Assembly (NCBI GenBank): GCA_030530825.1
Contig: JAUMUF010000001.1
Span: 386,757-450,756 of the forward strand
Direction of reading: 5' to 3'
Length of the DNA: 64,000 bases
DNA from: a bacterium
GTDB lineage: Bacteria; Patescibacteriota; Saccharimonadia; Saccharimonadales; Saccharimonadaceae
Both the position numbers and the translations under genes were made by a program. Below are positions 17,043 to 24,087 of this stretch, piece by piece (position 1 is the stretch's first letter; the number at the start of each line of letters is the position of its first letter). A model generated the notes under the pieces. That model worked only from the letters and a program-made list of their open reading frames with translations, did not search any database and was not told the origin of the DNA.

Positions 17043-18074
17043 TTAAAACATCACCGGCTTATCGTCATCATCTTCGCTCTTCTTGCGAGAATTTACGCTT
17101 GAAGTATTAGCAAAGTATTTTTGAGCCTGCTGAGCAGTTAGGCTTGGGCCTTGATTCTGCGCCGCTTGGCTTGCGAGATCGACTTTAGAGAGGCCATCAG
17201 CCTTATATTCTGGGAGTTTATCGAGTTTTATGTCAGGGGTTTTCATATTCTTGAAGGAGTTGACCACCGCGTCCAAATTGGCTTGACCGCCAATCTTGCT
17301 TCGATAGTTGTTCTCTTCATTTTGGAATTTCTCGTCCGCCGCCTGATGCTGTTCTTTCTTCCAAGTGTTGAGTTCGTTGTTTTCATCCTCATACTCTTTA
17401 CGCAAGTTAGCGCGAGCAGAAGAGATATTAGACACTTGATCATTGTAGTCGTCTGTAATCTCAGAACTTTGTTTATTAGCAAGATCCGCTGTGGCAATCG
17501 CACCCATTTGCGCCGCACTTGAGTTGCCTGCGCCATACATACCAATTTGAGTATTGAGGCCTTGGAGCATATTTTGACTGTCGTTCTGGATTTGCCCATA
17601 CGCACGCGAGCGTTGTCGATCCAATTTGGATTGTTCGCTGTCAAGGTTCCTGAACGCATTGTCGCGTTGATTTGTTAATTTGTTGAATGAGTTGTTGTAT
17701 TTCTCGTCGATGAGTGATTTTGTAGCAGCCTTTCTGCCAGGTAGGCTATCAAGAAGCCCCTGATAGAATTTCTGCTGACGAAGGTCTTCTGCGGATGGAC
17801 CGCTTGAGGCGCCGCCACTATAATGTAAGCCAGTTGAGCTTGGTGGTTGAGATACTTTTGCTGCATCATTCTTATTCCAATCATCAACTCTTCTATAAAA
17901 TTTGCTATTTATTCCACCCTTTTCTGCATATAGACCCACCCCGTCTTGATGATTAAATTTGCCCAAATCTTGCGTTGGTGCATCATTACCTTTTATATAT
18001 AGATTACCATTTTGACCAATCCAATAGACTCCTTTTCTACCATCAGACCCAACCTTACCAAAATTTATTGACAT
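17043..18074 (-). CDS. Unknown phage-element protein, glutamine-rich helical
   Basis: A 343-residue protein without signal peptide. Residues 1-65 look like a beta-rich module with several GxxG turns, 77-87 carry PPSSTGLHYSG, and about 95-290 are helical and rich in Q, N, D and K with coiled-coil character; the end is SRKKSEDDDDKPVMF. A virion or injected internal protein is possible because it ends the late part of the element, but I do not recognise a family. The ATG follows AAAGGAG, which is buried in a hairpin (18076-18105). Confidence 0.65.
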   Translation of the reverse strand: MSINFGKVGSDGRKGVYWIGQNGNLYIKGNDAPTQDLGKFNHQDGVGLYAEKGGINSKFYRRVDDWNKNDAAKVSQPPSSTGLHYSGGASSGPSAEDLRQQKFYQGLLDSLPGRKAATKSLIDEKYNNSFNKLTNQRDNAFRNLDSEQSKLDRQRSRAYGQIQNDSQNMLQGLNTQIGMYGAGNSSAAQMGAIATADLANKQSSEITDDYNDQVSNISSARANLRKEYEDENNELNTWKKEQHQAADEKFQNEENNYRSKIGGQANLDAVVNSFKNMKTPDIKLDKLPEYKADGLSKVDLASQAAQNQGPSLTAQQAQKYFANTSSVNSRKKSEDDDDKPVMF

Positions 18075-18075
18075 A

Positions 18076-18105
18076 TAAAAATCTCCTTTATGAGTTAAAG
18101 GAGAT
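18076..18105 (-). promoter_or_regulatory. Terminator-like hairpin that buries the ribosome site of the 343-residue gene
   Basis: ATCTCCTTTA (18105-18096) pairs perfectly over 10 bp with TAAAGGAGAT (18090-18081), loop ACTCA, followed by TTTTTAT and then the ATG at 18074. The 3-prime arm contains the only Shine-Dalgarno sequence, so the stem could stop transcription or block translation. Confidence 0.75.
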
Positions 18106-18126
18106 GATGTTTGGATATTTAATATT

Positions 18127-18711
18127 TTATTTAGACTGACAGAAGTGAAGTACGGCTATAGTGGAGGGGTCATTTTTTCTGCTTGGACCCTGATCAAAAA
18201 TCTCAGCGAATCCTATTTTTGAGTATCGGGGGTCTATCATTGCTTCATAATGAGATTTAGAATTCCTCCAACTATCAACTCTATCCTTAGCACTAACACT
18301 TACTGACCCTCGTGCTATATTTTCACCAATATACACACACTCATTGGGCGACAGATATGTAATATATTCGTAACCGTGTTTTTTAGTCTTTGGATTTACA
18401 TGATCATAGTAATTATACTGAACCATATCTTGTGCTTTAAGCAGCGCACTAGCGTTTAGTTTATCGTCCAGAATTACCGAATCAACTCCTGCGTCTACCC
18501 TAATAAGCGCATTAACCTCTTTGAGGACCTCTTCGGGGGTTGGCCTTATTGCTATTGACCTATTCCTGAACTCCTCTAAGAACTCTTTTTCTCTGTTTAG
18601 TTTTGAGATTTCAGAATTAAGCTCTTTAATATAACTATTCAGACTTACAAAACCAATAGCCCCACCCCCAAGCAAAGTAAGAACGACAATTATAGTAACT
18701 ATCTTCTTCAT
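18127..18711 (-). CDS. Secreted/anchored CAP (SCP/PR-1) domain protein
   Basis: A 194-residue protein. An N-terminal membrane segment (residues about 4-25) and a short coiled coil precede a CAP domain from about residue 60: LNASALLKAQDMV, YYDHVNP, YIGENIARG, VDSWRNSKSHYEAMIDPRY and a final AVLHFC follow the family order, with His and Glu of the usual cavity. Bacterial CAP proteins are secreted with mostly unknown roles. It has its own promoter. On this element it may be a cell-surface or lysogenic-conversion factor (inference). Confidence 0.85.
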   Translation of the reverse strand: MKKIVTIIVVLTLLGGGAIGFVSLNSYIKELNSEISKLNREKEFLEEFRNRSIAIRPTPEEVLKEVNALIRVDAGVDSVILDDKLNASALLKAQDMVQYNYYDHVNPKTKKHGYEYITYLSPNECVYIGENIARGSVSVSAKDRVDSWRNSKSHYEAMIDPRYSKIGFAEIFDQGPSRKNDPSTIAVLHFCQSK

Positions 18712-18720
18712 AATAACCCT

Positions 18721-18749
18721 ATTTTAACATAAATCTGCCAAGAAATCAA
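18721..18749 (-). promoter_or_regulatory. Promoter of the CAP gene
   Basis: TTGATT (18744-18749), 17 bp, TAAAAT (18721-18726) with extended TGT. It ends 9 nt before the ATG, so the leader is 2-3 nt. Confidence 0.65.
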
Positions 18750-18752
18750 TCG

Positions 18753-19211
18753 CTACAGCCATTCATCAACACCGCCGTGTCCAGAGCAGGTGCCTCGCCC
18801 CGTTGAGTATGAGTATGTTCCGTCTGCGCAAATGGCGGTAGGTTCATCCTCGAATTGCCCACTATAGTATAAGCCTGATGAAGATGGCGGTGATACGGGG
18901 CTTTTGTATCTATATGTGTAGACATTATATACGGGTGGCTCAGCTTTCTCTATAATCGTTTCTGATATTTTAGACGAGCCTCTTCTACATACTCGACTTT
19001 CCCCAGACTTGCCATCTTTCACTAGTTCTCGATAAATCTTGCCGTCTTCATCTCTATTTGTAGTATCTTTTTCTCCGGCTTTTATTTCCGTTGCGTCTGT
19101 TAATATGATTGATTCATTTTCACAGTTCTCAACAAACAGATAATCAACGATGGGCCATACGGGCATCGAAAAGACTACCACCAAGAATAACCGCATCAAG
19201 AATTTTTTCAT
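18753..19211 (-). CDS. Secreted DUF3761-type protein
   Basis: A 152-residue protein with an N-terminal signal or anchor (residues about 5-25) and the C-terminal DUF3761 pattern: ICADGTYSYS, then GRGTCSGHGGVDEWL, at 127-152. Two cysteines near the end probably pair outside the cell. Residues 108-118 are PPSSSGLYYSG, nearly the same as in the 343-residue protein two genes on. DUF3761 is found in secreted proteins of unknown role. TATAAT ends 6 nt before the ATG. Confidence 0.8.
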   Translation of the reverse strand: MKKFLMRLFLVVVFSMPVWPIVDYLFVENCENESIILTDATEIKAGEKDTTNRDEDGKIYRELVKDGKSGESRVCRRGSSKISETIIEKAEPPVYNVYTYRYKSPVSPPSSSGLYYSGQFEDEPTAICADGTYSYSTGRGTCSGHGGVDEWL

Positions 19212-19217
19212 TCTTTA

Positions 19218-19246
19218 ATTATAGACCTACCCCATCTAAAAATCAA
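19218..19246 (-). promoter_or_regulatory. Promoter of the DUF3761 gene, leaderless arrangement
   Basis: TTGATT (19241-19246), 17 bp, TATAAT (19218-19223), ending 6 nt before the ATG at 19211. Confidence 0.65.
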
Positions 19247-19315
19247 CCCCAAACATCATCTCCAAATTGTTAATTTACTTCATTATTTCCACCCTACTTT
19301 CAATTTTTTCTCACA

Positions 19316-19342
19316 TAAAAACCTCCCGTCGCCTCCCGGGAG
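19316..19342 (-). terminator. Second terminator after the candidate small RNA
   Basis: CTCCCG (19342-19337) pairs with CGGGAG (19328-19323), followed on the minus strand by GTTTTTATG. Together with the preceding hairpin it forms a tandem terminator. Confidence 0.75.
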
Positions 19343-19345
19343 ATA

Positions 19346-19439
19346 TAAAAAAGAAGCCTTACCAGAAAGCGACAATATTAAAAAACCTTAATATTATCAC
19401 GGTCTGGCAGGCTTTATGACTCTGCGTAACCTCGTTTAT
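19346..19439 (-). ncRNA. Candidate small structured RNA of the phage element
   Basis: About 94 nt with its own promoter (19446-19474) and a T6 tract at the end (19346-19353). The closing stem pairs AAGCCT/CCAGA (19414-19403) with TCTGG/AGGCTT (19366-19354), and an inner 8-bp hairpin pairs AATATTAA with TTAATATT (19395-19374, loop of 6). No open frame fits. It starts directly after the stop of the 102-residue gene. It could also be only an elaborate terminator of the terminase transcript. Confidence 0.6.
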
Positions 19440-19445
19440 GTTAAT

Positions 19446-19474
19446 ATTTTAGCATAAATGCGATAATTATTCAA
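19446..19474 (-). promoter_or_regulatory. Promoter of the candidate small RNA
   Basis: TTGAAT (19469-19474), 17 bp, TAAAAT (19446-19451) with extended TGC. Confidence 0.6.
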
Positions 19475-19477
19475 TAT

Positions 19478-19786
19478 CTATGAAATATTTTCTTGGTGTT
19501 CGTTCGTAACAAACATTCTAGTGATTCTACCGCTTTTAGATTCGAGCCTAATATTGATCGTTTCTTTCTCTCTGGCAGATTTGTTGAGATCAAGTATTTT
19601 TTGCGTAATCGCCAATAATACTTGCTGATTATCTTCTTGTGGAAAATTAATAATTGTCTGTCGCTTAAGGTTAACTCCTACAATCTCTCCATTGTTCTTT
19701 ACGATCTCAACACCCACCTTTCCGCGACTCGTTTCAGTTTCTGCGTTAACTAATTTAGATAGAAACCCTGGCATATTTTCAAACAT
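19478..19786 (-). CDS. Unknown small phage-element protein
   Basis: A 102-residue soluble, charged protein that follows the terminase large subunit with 13 nt between and a strong AAGGAGGTGAG site. Alternating hydrophobic residues suggest a small alpha/beta fold. I do not recognise a family. In complete phages this place is normally taken by the portal gene, which is absent. Confidence 0.7.
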   Translation of the reverse strand: MFENMPGFLSKLVNAETETSRGKVGVEIVKNNGEIVGVNLKRQTIINFPQEDNQQVLLAITQKILDLNKSAREKETINIRLESKSGRITRMFVTNEHQENIS

Positions 19787-19799
19787 CTCTCACCTCCTT

Positions 19800-21095
19800 T
19801 TAATAATATCCATCATTGAATAAATCTTCAGAATAATCATAATCCTCATCTGTCACACTATAACCTTCGTAACCGATAGCCAGCGTTAAACTCTGGATAG
19901 CGTATCTAAATGCGTCCGCACCGTTGCTCGCCCAATCGTGGAGCGGTTTGAGCGAAAATATTTGATTTTTCTCATCATATTTGTAGCGATATGACCACAA
20001 ACATTTTAGTCCTCTTTCACATTTATTTTTATCAAAGAAACATGACGACAACTTCATTCTTGCCTCGGAGATACCGTCGGCAATTCGATTGCGCTTCAAA
20101 ATTACAATATTATTCAGCCCTAATTTCCTGAGCAGATCCGCCCGAGTCGCCTCTTCGCCCCAAGTTTGCGTCCCGCCATCATGAGGCAAGAAATGCGCGC
20201 CATAGTTATAAGGCTTCTCTTTGATGATCTTTGCGTAATGCGCTGGCGTTTCTTGGCTCATTTCGTAGTAATCAATAAAGTAGGTTTGTCCGCCTTTAAT
20301 CTGGTAAAACCAAATAGCCGTAGTGTCTTGCCTGCCCAAATCCCACGCAGTGTAGACTTTACGGCTTTCGTCGTGTGGAATAATCCCCACCTGATCTCCC
20401 CTCTCGATTTCGGATAATTTCTTAGCATAAATCGCACCATCTTTGCTTGTCTTAAATTCTCCTAACCAAATATGCCGATAAGCCTCATAGTCGGCTTGTT
20501 TCATCTTTTCTCTTTCATCTTTAAGTGGACCTGGGAGTTGGCCAATTCTCTCGAGATCATGACTGTCAATCTTGGCTATAACATCACGATCGGTCTTTCG
20601 TTCCACAATTTCAGTCCAGACAGCGTCTTTCGGCGTTTCTGGGTTAAAAGTCCAGATCAATTGAGAGCCTTCTTTACGTATTGTTGGTACAAGAATTTGA
20701 ATACTCTCAAGACTTACGCTATGAGCCTCTTCAACCCAGCAAATATCTACACCTTCGAAAGATTTAATTTTGCTGACATTGTCTCGAAGTCCAACAAATA
20801 AAAATTCTGATCCAGTCAACTTATTTCTAATAGAGTCGCGAGTTATTTCGTATTCGGAGAAATTATACTTCCTAATAATATCACTCAGCAATTTATGGAC
20901 AGAATCTTTAATAGAACCCTGTATTTCGCGTGTACACAAAATTCGAAGTTTCTTGCTTCTTGCCCGATTTAATAGCGACCAGCCCACAGCAAAACTCTTT
21001 CCCCCACCACGACCGCCGTAATAAACGATATTTCGCCACTTCTCTTCAAATAAATGCTCAAATTTATAGTGAAGATTGACAGACACTTTATTCAT
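19800..21095 (-). CDS. terL: Phage terminase large subunit
   Basis: A 431-residue TerL of the PBSX/Terminase_3 type. The ATPase domain has Walker A GGRGGGKSF (27-35), Walker B CWVEEAH (119-125) and WTFNPE. The nuclease domain has Asp252 (WDLGRQD), Asp306 (LPHDGG) and a late GADAFRY. It packages DNA into an empty capsid. I chose the ATG at 21095, not the TTG at 21107; it overlaps the terS stop by 8 nt. All catalytic residues look intact, which argues against advanced decay. Confidence 0.93.
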   Translation of the reverse strand: MNKVSVNLHYKFEHLFEEKWRNIVYYGGRGGGKSFAVGWSLLNRARSKKLRILCTREIQGSIKDSVHKLLSDIIRKYNFSEYEITRDSIRNKLTGSEFLFVGLRDNVSKIKSFEGVDICWVEEAHSVSLESIQILVPTIRKEGSQLIWTFNPETPKDAVWTEIVERKTDRDVIAKIDSHDLERIGQLPGPLKDEREKMKQADYEAYRHIWLGEFKTSKDGAIYAKKLSEIERGDQVGIIPHDESRKVYTAWDLGRQDTTAIWFYQIKGGQTYFIDYYEMSQETPAHYAKIIKEKPYNYGAHFLPHDGGTQTWGEEATRADLLRKLGLNNIVILKRNRIADGISEARMKLSSCFFDKNKCERGLKCLWSYRYKYDEKNQIFSLKPLHDWASNGADAFRYAIQSLTLAIGYEGYSVTDEDYDYSEDLFNDGYY

Positions 21096-21558
21096 CTCGC
21101 CCCACAAAGCCAGTTAAACTGACGGTTAATTTTTGCCCTTCAATAGAGAGGTCAAGTTTCTTTTGGCGTTCAGCGATTCGCTGTTTAAGGGTGTTGTATT
21201 CCTTGATCGCCCCGAGTTTCGTTTTAAAATCCGCATCTTGAATGATCAATTTTGCGAGCTGTTTGTCAACATACTGATCATTCAATCCACTCTCTTCAAA
21301 AATTTCATCAATTCTCTTCAAGATGTTAGGTTTTGTTAATAATTTTGAAGCCTCAACTCTGGCGGTCAAGTAAGCGCCTCGCTTGCTCAAATCCACATTA
21401 TAGGCCTCAATATAACTCTGCGTGCCGTTGCCGAAGATCTCTCGATCGCTGGCGTAAATTTGGCAAAATAACTCCTGCTTGGGAGTCAATCCACTTTTTG
21501 ATTTATTAGAAATCTTAGCCTTGGCTTTAGGTTTTGGTTTCTTGGCTTTTTCTGACAA
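21088..21558 (-). CDS. terS: Phage terminase small subunit
   Basis: A 156-residue protein. A basic N-terminal tail of Lys/Pro residues is followed by the Terminase_2 helix-turn-helix (LTPKQELFCQIYASD, NGTQSYIEAY, then a second helical pair) and a C-terminal oligomerisation helix. It recognises the packaging site. The start is a TTG at 21558 with AAAGGGTGA upstream; no ATG fits. Its leader of about 80 nt has two small hairpins, including GCGCC/GGCGC right before the ribosome site. Confidence 0.88.
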   Translation of the reverse strand: MSEKAKKPKPKAKAKISNKSKSGLTPKQELFCQIYASDREIFGNGTQSYIEAYNVDLSKRGAYLTARVEASKLLTKPNILKRIDEIFEESGLNDQYVDKQLAKLIIQDADFKTKLGAIKEYNTLKQRIAERQKKLDLSIEGQKLTVSLTGFVGRDE

Positions 21559-21643
21559 TTCTTCACCCTTTCCGCGCCAAAAGAAAAAGGCGCTACAACA
21601 ACTTTAATTTAACTTAAAGCCGGTAGCCGCCCACAATGATTTT

Positions 21644-21672
21644 ATTATAGCACGAGCATGTTAAAAAGTCAA
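21644..21672 (-). promoter_or_regulatory. Strong promoter of the terminase operon
   Basis: TTGACT (21667-21672), 17 bp, TATAAT (21644-21649) with extended TGC: the best consensus match in the element. It makes a structured leader of about 80 nt before terS. Confidence 0.8.
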
Positions 21673-21689
21673 TAGTACGATAGAACCAG

Positions 21690-21715
21690 AAAAACACTCT
21701 CTAGCACGGGGTGTT
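21690..21715 (-). terminator. Terminator between the small-gene pair and the terminase operon
   Basis: AACACTC pairs with GGGTGTT (21693-21699 with 21709-21715), with T-runs on both sides; it can act on either strand. Confidence 0.75.
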
Positions 21716-21716
21716 T

Positions 21717-22088
21717 TTATTTATTATTAGTGAGTAGCGATGTTATAACTGCAGTTATTATCGCAGTAATTACAAGAGATACAATCCATCCAATAAATCC
21801 CGATATTTTCTTTAAAGTCATTTTTATATCGTGCCGATCGCTTTCCTGTATTAAGCTTTTAATACTCTTTCGAACCTTATCATCCTTTTTTATTATATCC
21901 ACAAAAGCATCCTTAAAGGTTTTTTCTATCTTTTTTGAATCGGAGATGGATTTAGTAAAAAATTCCACAAATTTTTCATTAGTAGAAATTTTTTCCTCAA
22001 TTTCAGCAACCCTACCTTCAAGATCGGTTTGTGTCTGAATTAAATCCTGAGGATTAAAGTCTGACTTTCTAGTAGGATTAGCCGGCAT
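21717..22088 (-). CDS. Unknown tail-anchored coiled-coil membrane protein
   Basis: A 123-residue protein. Residues about 15-95 are helical and highly charged, and about 97-118 are one hydrophobic segment (IVSLVITAIITAVITSLL) at the very C-terminus, which gives a tail-anchored topology. The start overlaps the preceding stop by one base (TAATG). It forms a closed two-gene unit with that gene, between a promoter and a terminator. A toxin or superinfection-exclusion role is possible from layout only. Confidence 0.65.
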   Translation of the reverse strand: MPANPTRKSDFNPQDLIQTQTDLEGRVAEIEEKISTNEKFVEFFTKSISDSKKIEKTFKDAFVDIIKKDDKVRKSIKSLIQESDRHDIKMTLKKISGFIGWIVSLVITAIITAVITSLLTNNK

Positions 22089-22342
22089 TATTTAGACTTC
22101 TCCTTGAGTAGCGAATTTGACGGTTTGATATACTGCTTATCCGCCCCATCTTCAACAACAATAGATTTATTCGATGCCGTGGTAAGTAGTGCTAGAGAAA
22201 ATCTTAGAGCGGACTCCTCATCCTTAAATCCGTAAGACTCTACAATTGCTTTTAATGCGTCTAGGTCGCCGTTCTCAATCAAAATGGTTCTACCTAAAAC
22301 ATCATTATTATTCTTTTCTTCGCTAATTTTCTTAATCGCCAT
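22088..22342 (-). CDS. Unknown small soluble protein, first gene of a two-gene unit
   Basis: An 84-residue protein with a short helical core (GDLDALKAIVESYGF, EESALRFSLALL) resembling the size and layout of small DNA-binding or antitoxin-like proteins; no motif proves this. TATAAT ends 8 nt before the ATG, so the message is expected to be leaderless, as repressor messages in some lysogens are. It is coupled to the tail-anchored protein. Confidence 0.6.
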   Translation of the reverse strand: MAIKKISEEKNNNDVLGRTILIENGDLDALKAIVESYGFKDEESALRFSLALLTTASNKSIVVEDGADKQYIKPSNSLLKEKSK

Positions 22343-22350
22343 ATATAATA

Positions 22351-22379
22351 ATTATACACTATTGGCACTGCCTTGTCTA
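22351..22379 (-). promoter_or_regulatory. Promoter of the two-gene unit, leaderless arrangement
   Basis: TAGACA (22374-22379), 17 bp, TATAAT (22351-22356), ending 8 nt before the ATG at 22342. Confidence 0.7.
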
Positions 22380-22381
22380 TA

Positions 22382-22837
22382 TTATTTATTGTGTTTATGA
22401 TTGATGATATTTGGCTTATAACACATCACCCCATGCTTGGCATACATCTCATTGATTTTGTCGTCATCGTCAAAAGCGAAGAGAATGTTTTTAAAACCTA
22501 TATACTTTTTGATGAGGTCTTCTTTGACTTCGTGAGCTGGTCTCCAGTCGTTCGAGGGTCGCATAAACAGTTTGCAATATCTAGCAAGCAACTTCTCGTC
22601 TAACCATTTTCTGGTGGCGTGATAGCAGCTCTCGTTTCTCCCAGTAATGAAGATGATTTCCTCACTAACTTCTTCTAAATCACTAAAAATGCGATAGCCT
22701 TTTTCTATAACCTCATCTTTCCAAACCTCATCGTAAGAATAAAACTTATCATAGTCTTTCTTGTCACCCTGTATATATTTGAGGCGGTGTGAGCAGTCTG
22801 CTAATACTCCGTCAATGTCAAAAATTATGTATTTCAT
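22382..22837 (-). CDS. HAD-superfamily phosphatase, polynucleotide 3-prime-phosphatase-like
   Basis: A 151-residue HAD protein: DIDGVLAD (nucleophile and acid Asp) at the N-terminus, FITGRNE (motif II Thr) in the middle, a conserved Lys and FAFDDDDKI (motif IV). The set and length match the phosphatase half of phage polynucleotide kinase (T4 PseT-like) without the kinase domain. It could repair cut RNA or DNA ends; other small HAD substrates are possible. Its start overlaps the stop of the 54-residue gene. Confidence 0.8.
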   Translation of the reverse strand: MKYIIFDIDGVLADCSHRLKYIQGDKKDYDKFYSYDEVWKDEVIEKGYRIFSDLEEVSEEIIFITGRNESCYHATRKWLDEKLLARYCKLFMRPSNDWRPAHEVKEDLIKKYIGFKNILFAFDDDDKINEMYAKHGVMCYKPNIINHKHNK

Positions 22838-22998
22838 TTTTTCTTCTGTCCTTTATATCTAAAGTCTTTGCCCATTGTTTTAACAAATGTTTTAGCCAAA
22901 TTCTTTGTCGAAAACTGATATTTATTTTTAACAATACCATTTTCGTATTCGACTACGATGTAAGCATAGTTAGAGTTAAGACATTCTATATTGCTCAT
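22834..22998 (-). CDS. Small 54-residue phage-element protein
   Basis: A frame of 54 codons with GGAGGAG just before its ATG. The stop overlaps the HAD gene start (ATGA) and the start overlaps the previous gene's stop. The product is basic, ends in KGQKKK and contains an aromatic strand (YAYIVVEYENG). No family is recognised; the tight overlap on both sides is the main evidence. Confidence 0.65.
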   Translation of the reverse strand: MSNIECLNSNYAYIVVEYENGIVKNKYQFSTKNLAKTFVKTMGKDFRYKGQKKK

Positions 22999-23189
22999 AA
23001 TCTCCTCCATATATGTTCATCAATCTGTTCAAACTTATCTAATGCGTATATCAATCCACCTTCTGGGAACATTGTCGGGAAGAGTGGTTTAATATTTACA
23101 AAACGACTGTCGTTATTGCTCTTCTGAAATTTTAAGTTATCTATAATCAGATAATCGCCGTTCGGAATTTCATATGCTTTTTTAATCAT
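22995..23189 (-). CDS. Small 64-residue phage-element protein
   Basis: A 64-residue protein, probably a small beta-rich domain (GDYLIIDNLKF, GGLIYALDKF). It overlaps the next start by ATGA and lies 2 nt after the preceding gene. No function can be assigned. Confidence 0.6.
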   Translation of the reverse strand: MIKKAYEIPNGDYLIIDNLKFQKSNNDSRFVNIKPLFPTMFPEGGLIYALDKFEQIDEHIWRRL

Positions 23190-23191
23190 CT

Positions 23192-23521
23192 TTATTTATC
23201 CTTGATATTAGATACAACTCTTTCCTTAATCTTCTCTTCAAGTTTAGCGAGCCTATCTTTTAGTTTCCTCTCTGTATTTAAGTATTCACCAATTATCCCT
23301 ATATTAATGCCGCCGAAACCATCAACGAACCAATATTTTTTTAATTCTTTAGTTTCTTCAAACCAATCGTCGAGGTTCTCTAATTTTTCTATAACTATTT
23401 TGTGGCGGTAGCCCAACCACTCTTCTGGGGCTAAAACTTCACGACCATCATCGTCCATCATTTTGAAAATGTCGCCTGCTTGGGCAAAAGGTAGGTCTTT
23501 TAATAACTTATATCTTTTCAC
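23192..23521 (-). CDS. Unknown phage-element protein, KRYKLLKDLPFAQAG type
   Basis: A 109-residue protein. I chose the GTG at 23521 because AAGGGAG precedes it. The N-terminus (YKLLKDLPFAQAGDIF, then WLGYRHK) has the look of a small barrel domain found in many phage and Patescibacteria hypothetical proteins; the C-terminus is a charged helix (KLEEKIKERV). It follows directly after the structured RNA region. Confidence 0.65.
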   Translation of the reverse strand: MKRYKLLKDLPFAQAGDIFKMMDDDGREVLAPEEWLGYRHKIVIEKLENLDDWFEETKELKKYWFVDGFGGINIGIIGEYLNTERKLKDRLAKLEEKIKERVVSNIKDK

Positions 23522-23533
23522 AGTTTCTCCCTT

Positions 23534-23687
23534 TCTCAATAATCCAACCCCACAAGGGACGACCAACTTTTCCTATTATTAAGCCACCACGCTTAAATAT
23601 ATTATTAGTTAATTATTGTTGGTCCTCCCCTCGAGATTTTTTGAGATTCGGGGGCTTCTCGCCCCTTGTGGGGTTGGATTATTAAAA
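23534..23687 (-). ncRNA. Intergenic RNA structure closed by a long terminal stem
   Basis: On the minus strand a 21-bp perfect inverted repeat (23683-23663 with 23558-23538), extended to 25 bp by two A-U and two G-U pairs, encloses about 100 nt with three inner hairpins: GGGGC/GCCCC, GGACCAAC/GTTGGTC-TCC and TTAAGC/GCTTAA. The outer pairs are G-U only on this strand, which supports RNA. It separates the VRR-NUC gene, whose stop it includes, from the 109-residue gene. It could be an excised RNA, an RNase III site or a small inverted-repeat element. Confidence 0.7.
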
Positions 23688-24086
23688 TTCAACTTTCTTT
23701 TCCTTCGGCTCGCCAAGATAAGCGTGAATTAGCATAATAGCCTCATCAAATCCGCACGCAAAACTCGCGCTATAGCCTTTATTTCGAAGTTTTTCCAGCA
23801 TTTTTGCTTGCTCTTCGATATGCTCATTTTTCAAAAGCGTCACGCCATCTTTTCGATAAATATTGGTGGCTTTGATTTCGAGAAAAAGCCCGCTCTTGCT
23901 ACGCTTTGGTTCTGCGATAAACAAATCCGGATAAGCCCGCGAACTCTGAAATTTCTTGTGCTTGGCGGCTTGCCCGGGCGTCATCTTCATACCGCTTGAA
24001 AAGTCGGTGCGAAAGATAACGTCGGGGTAATTCCGGCGCAGATAATCGCAAATCCGTAGGTGTAAAATTTCTTCTGGTTTTTTCAT
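23682..24086 (-). CDS. VRR-NUC-type nuclease
   Basis: A 134-residue PD-(D/E)xK nuclease: YPDLF, then LEIKAT as catalytic D...ExK, and a C-terminal EEQAKMLEKLRNKGYSASFA helix-strand with the family's Q-x-x-x-L. Phage VRR-NUC proteins are small stand-alone nucleases that cut branched or flapped DNA. It lies in the replication/recombination part with SSB and ERF. Key residues appear intact. Confidence 0.88.
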   Translation of the reverse strand: MKKPEEILHLRICDYLRRNYPDVIFRTDFSSGMKMTPGQAAKHKKFQSSRAYPDLFIAEPKRSKSGLFLEIKATNIYRKDGVTLLKNEHIEEQAKMLEKLRNKGYSASFACGFDEAIMLIHAYLGEPKEKKVEF

Positions 24087-24087
24087 T

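Noticed and set aside
22351-22379. Phage repressor operator at the leaderless promoter
   Set aside because: No convincing inverted repeats overlap the promoter, so I list only the promoter.
23534-23687. Hammerhead or HDV ribozyme
   Set aside because: No CUGAUGA...GAAA core and no recognisable HDV double pseudoknot; left as an unassigned structure.
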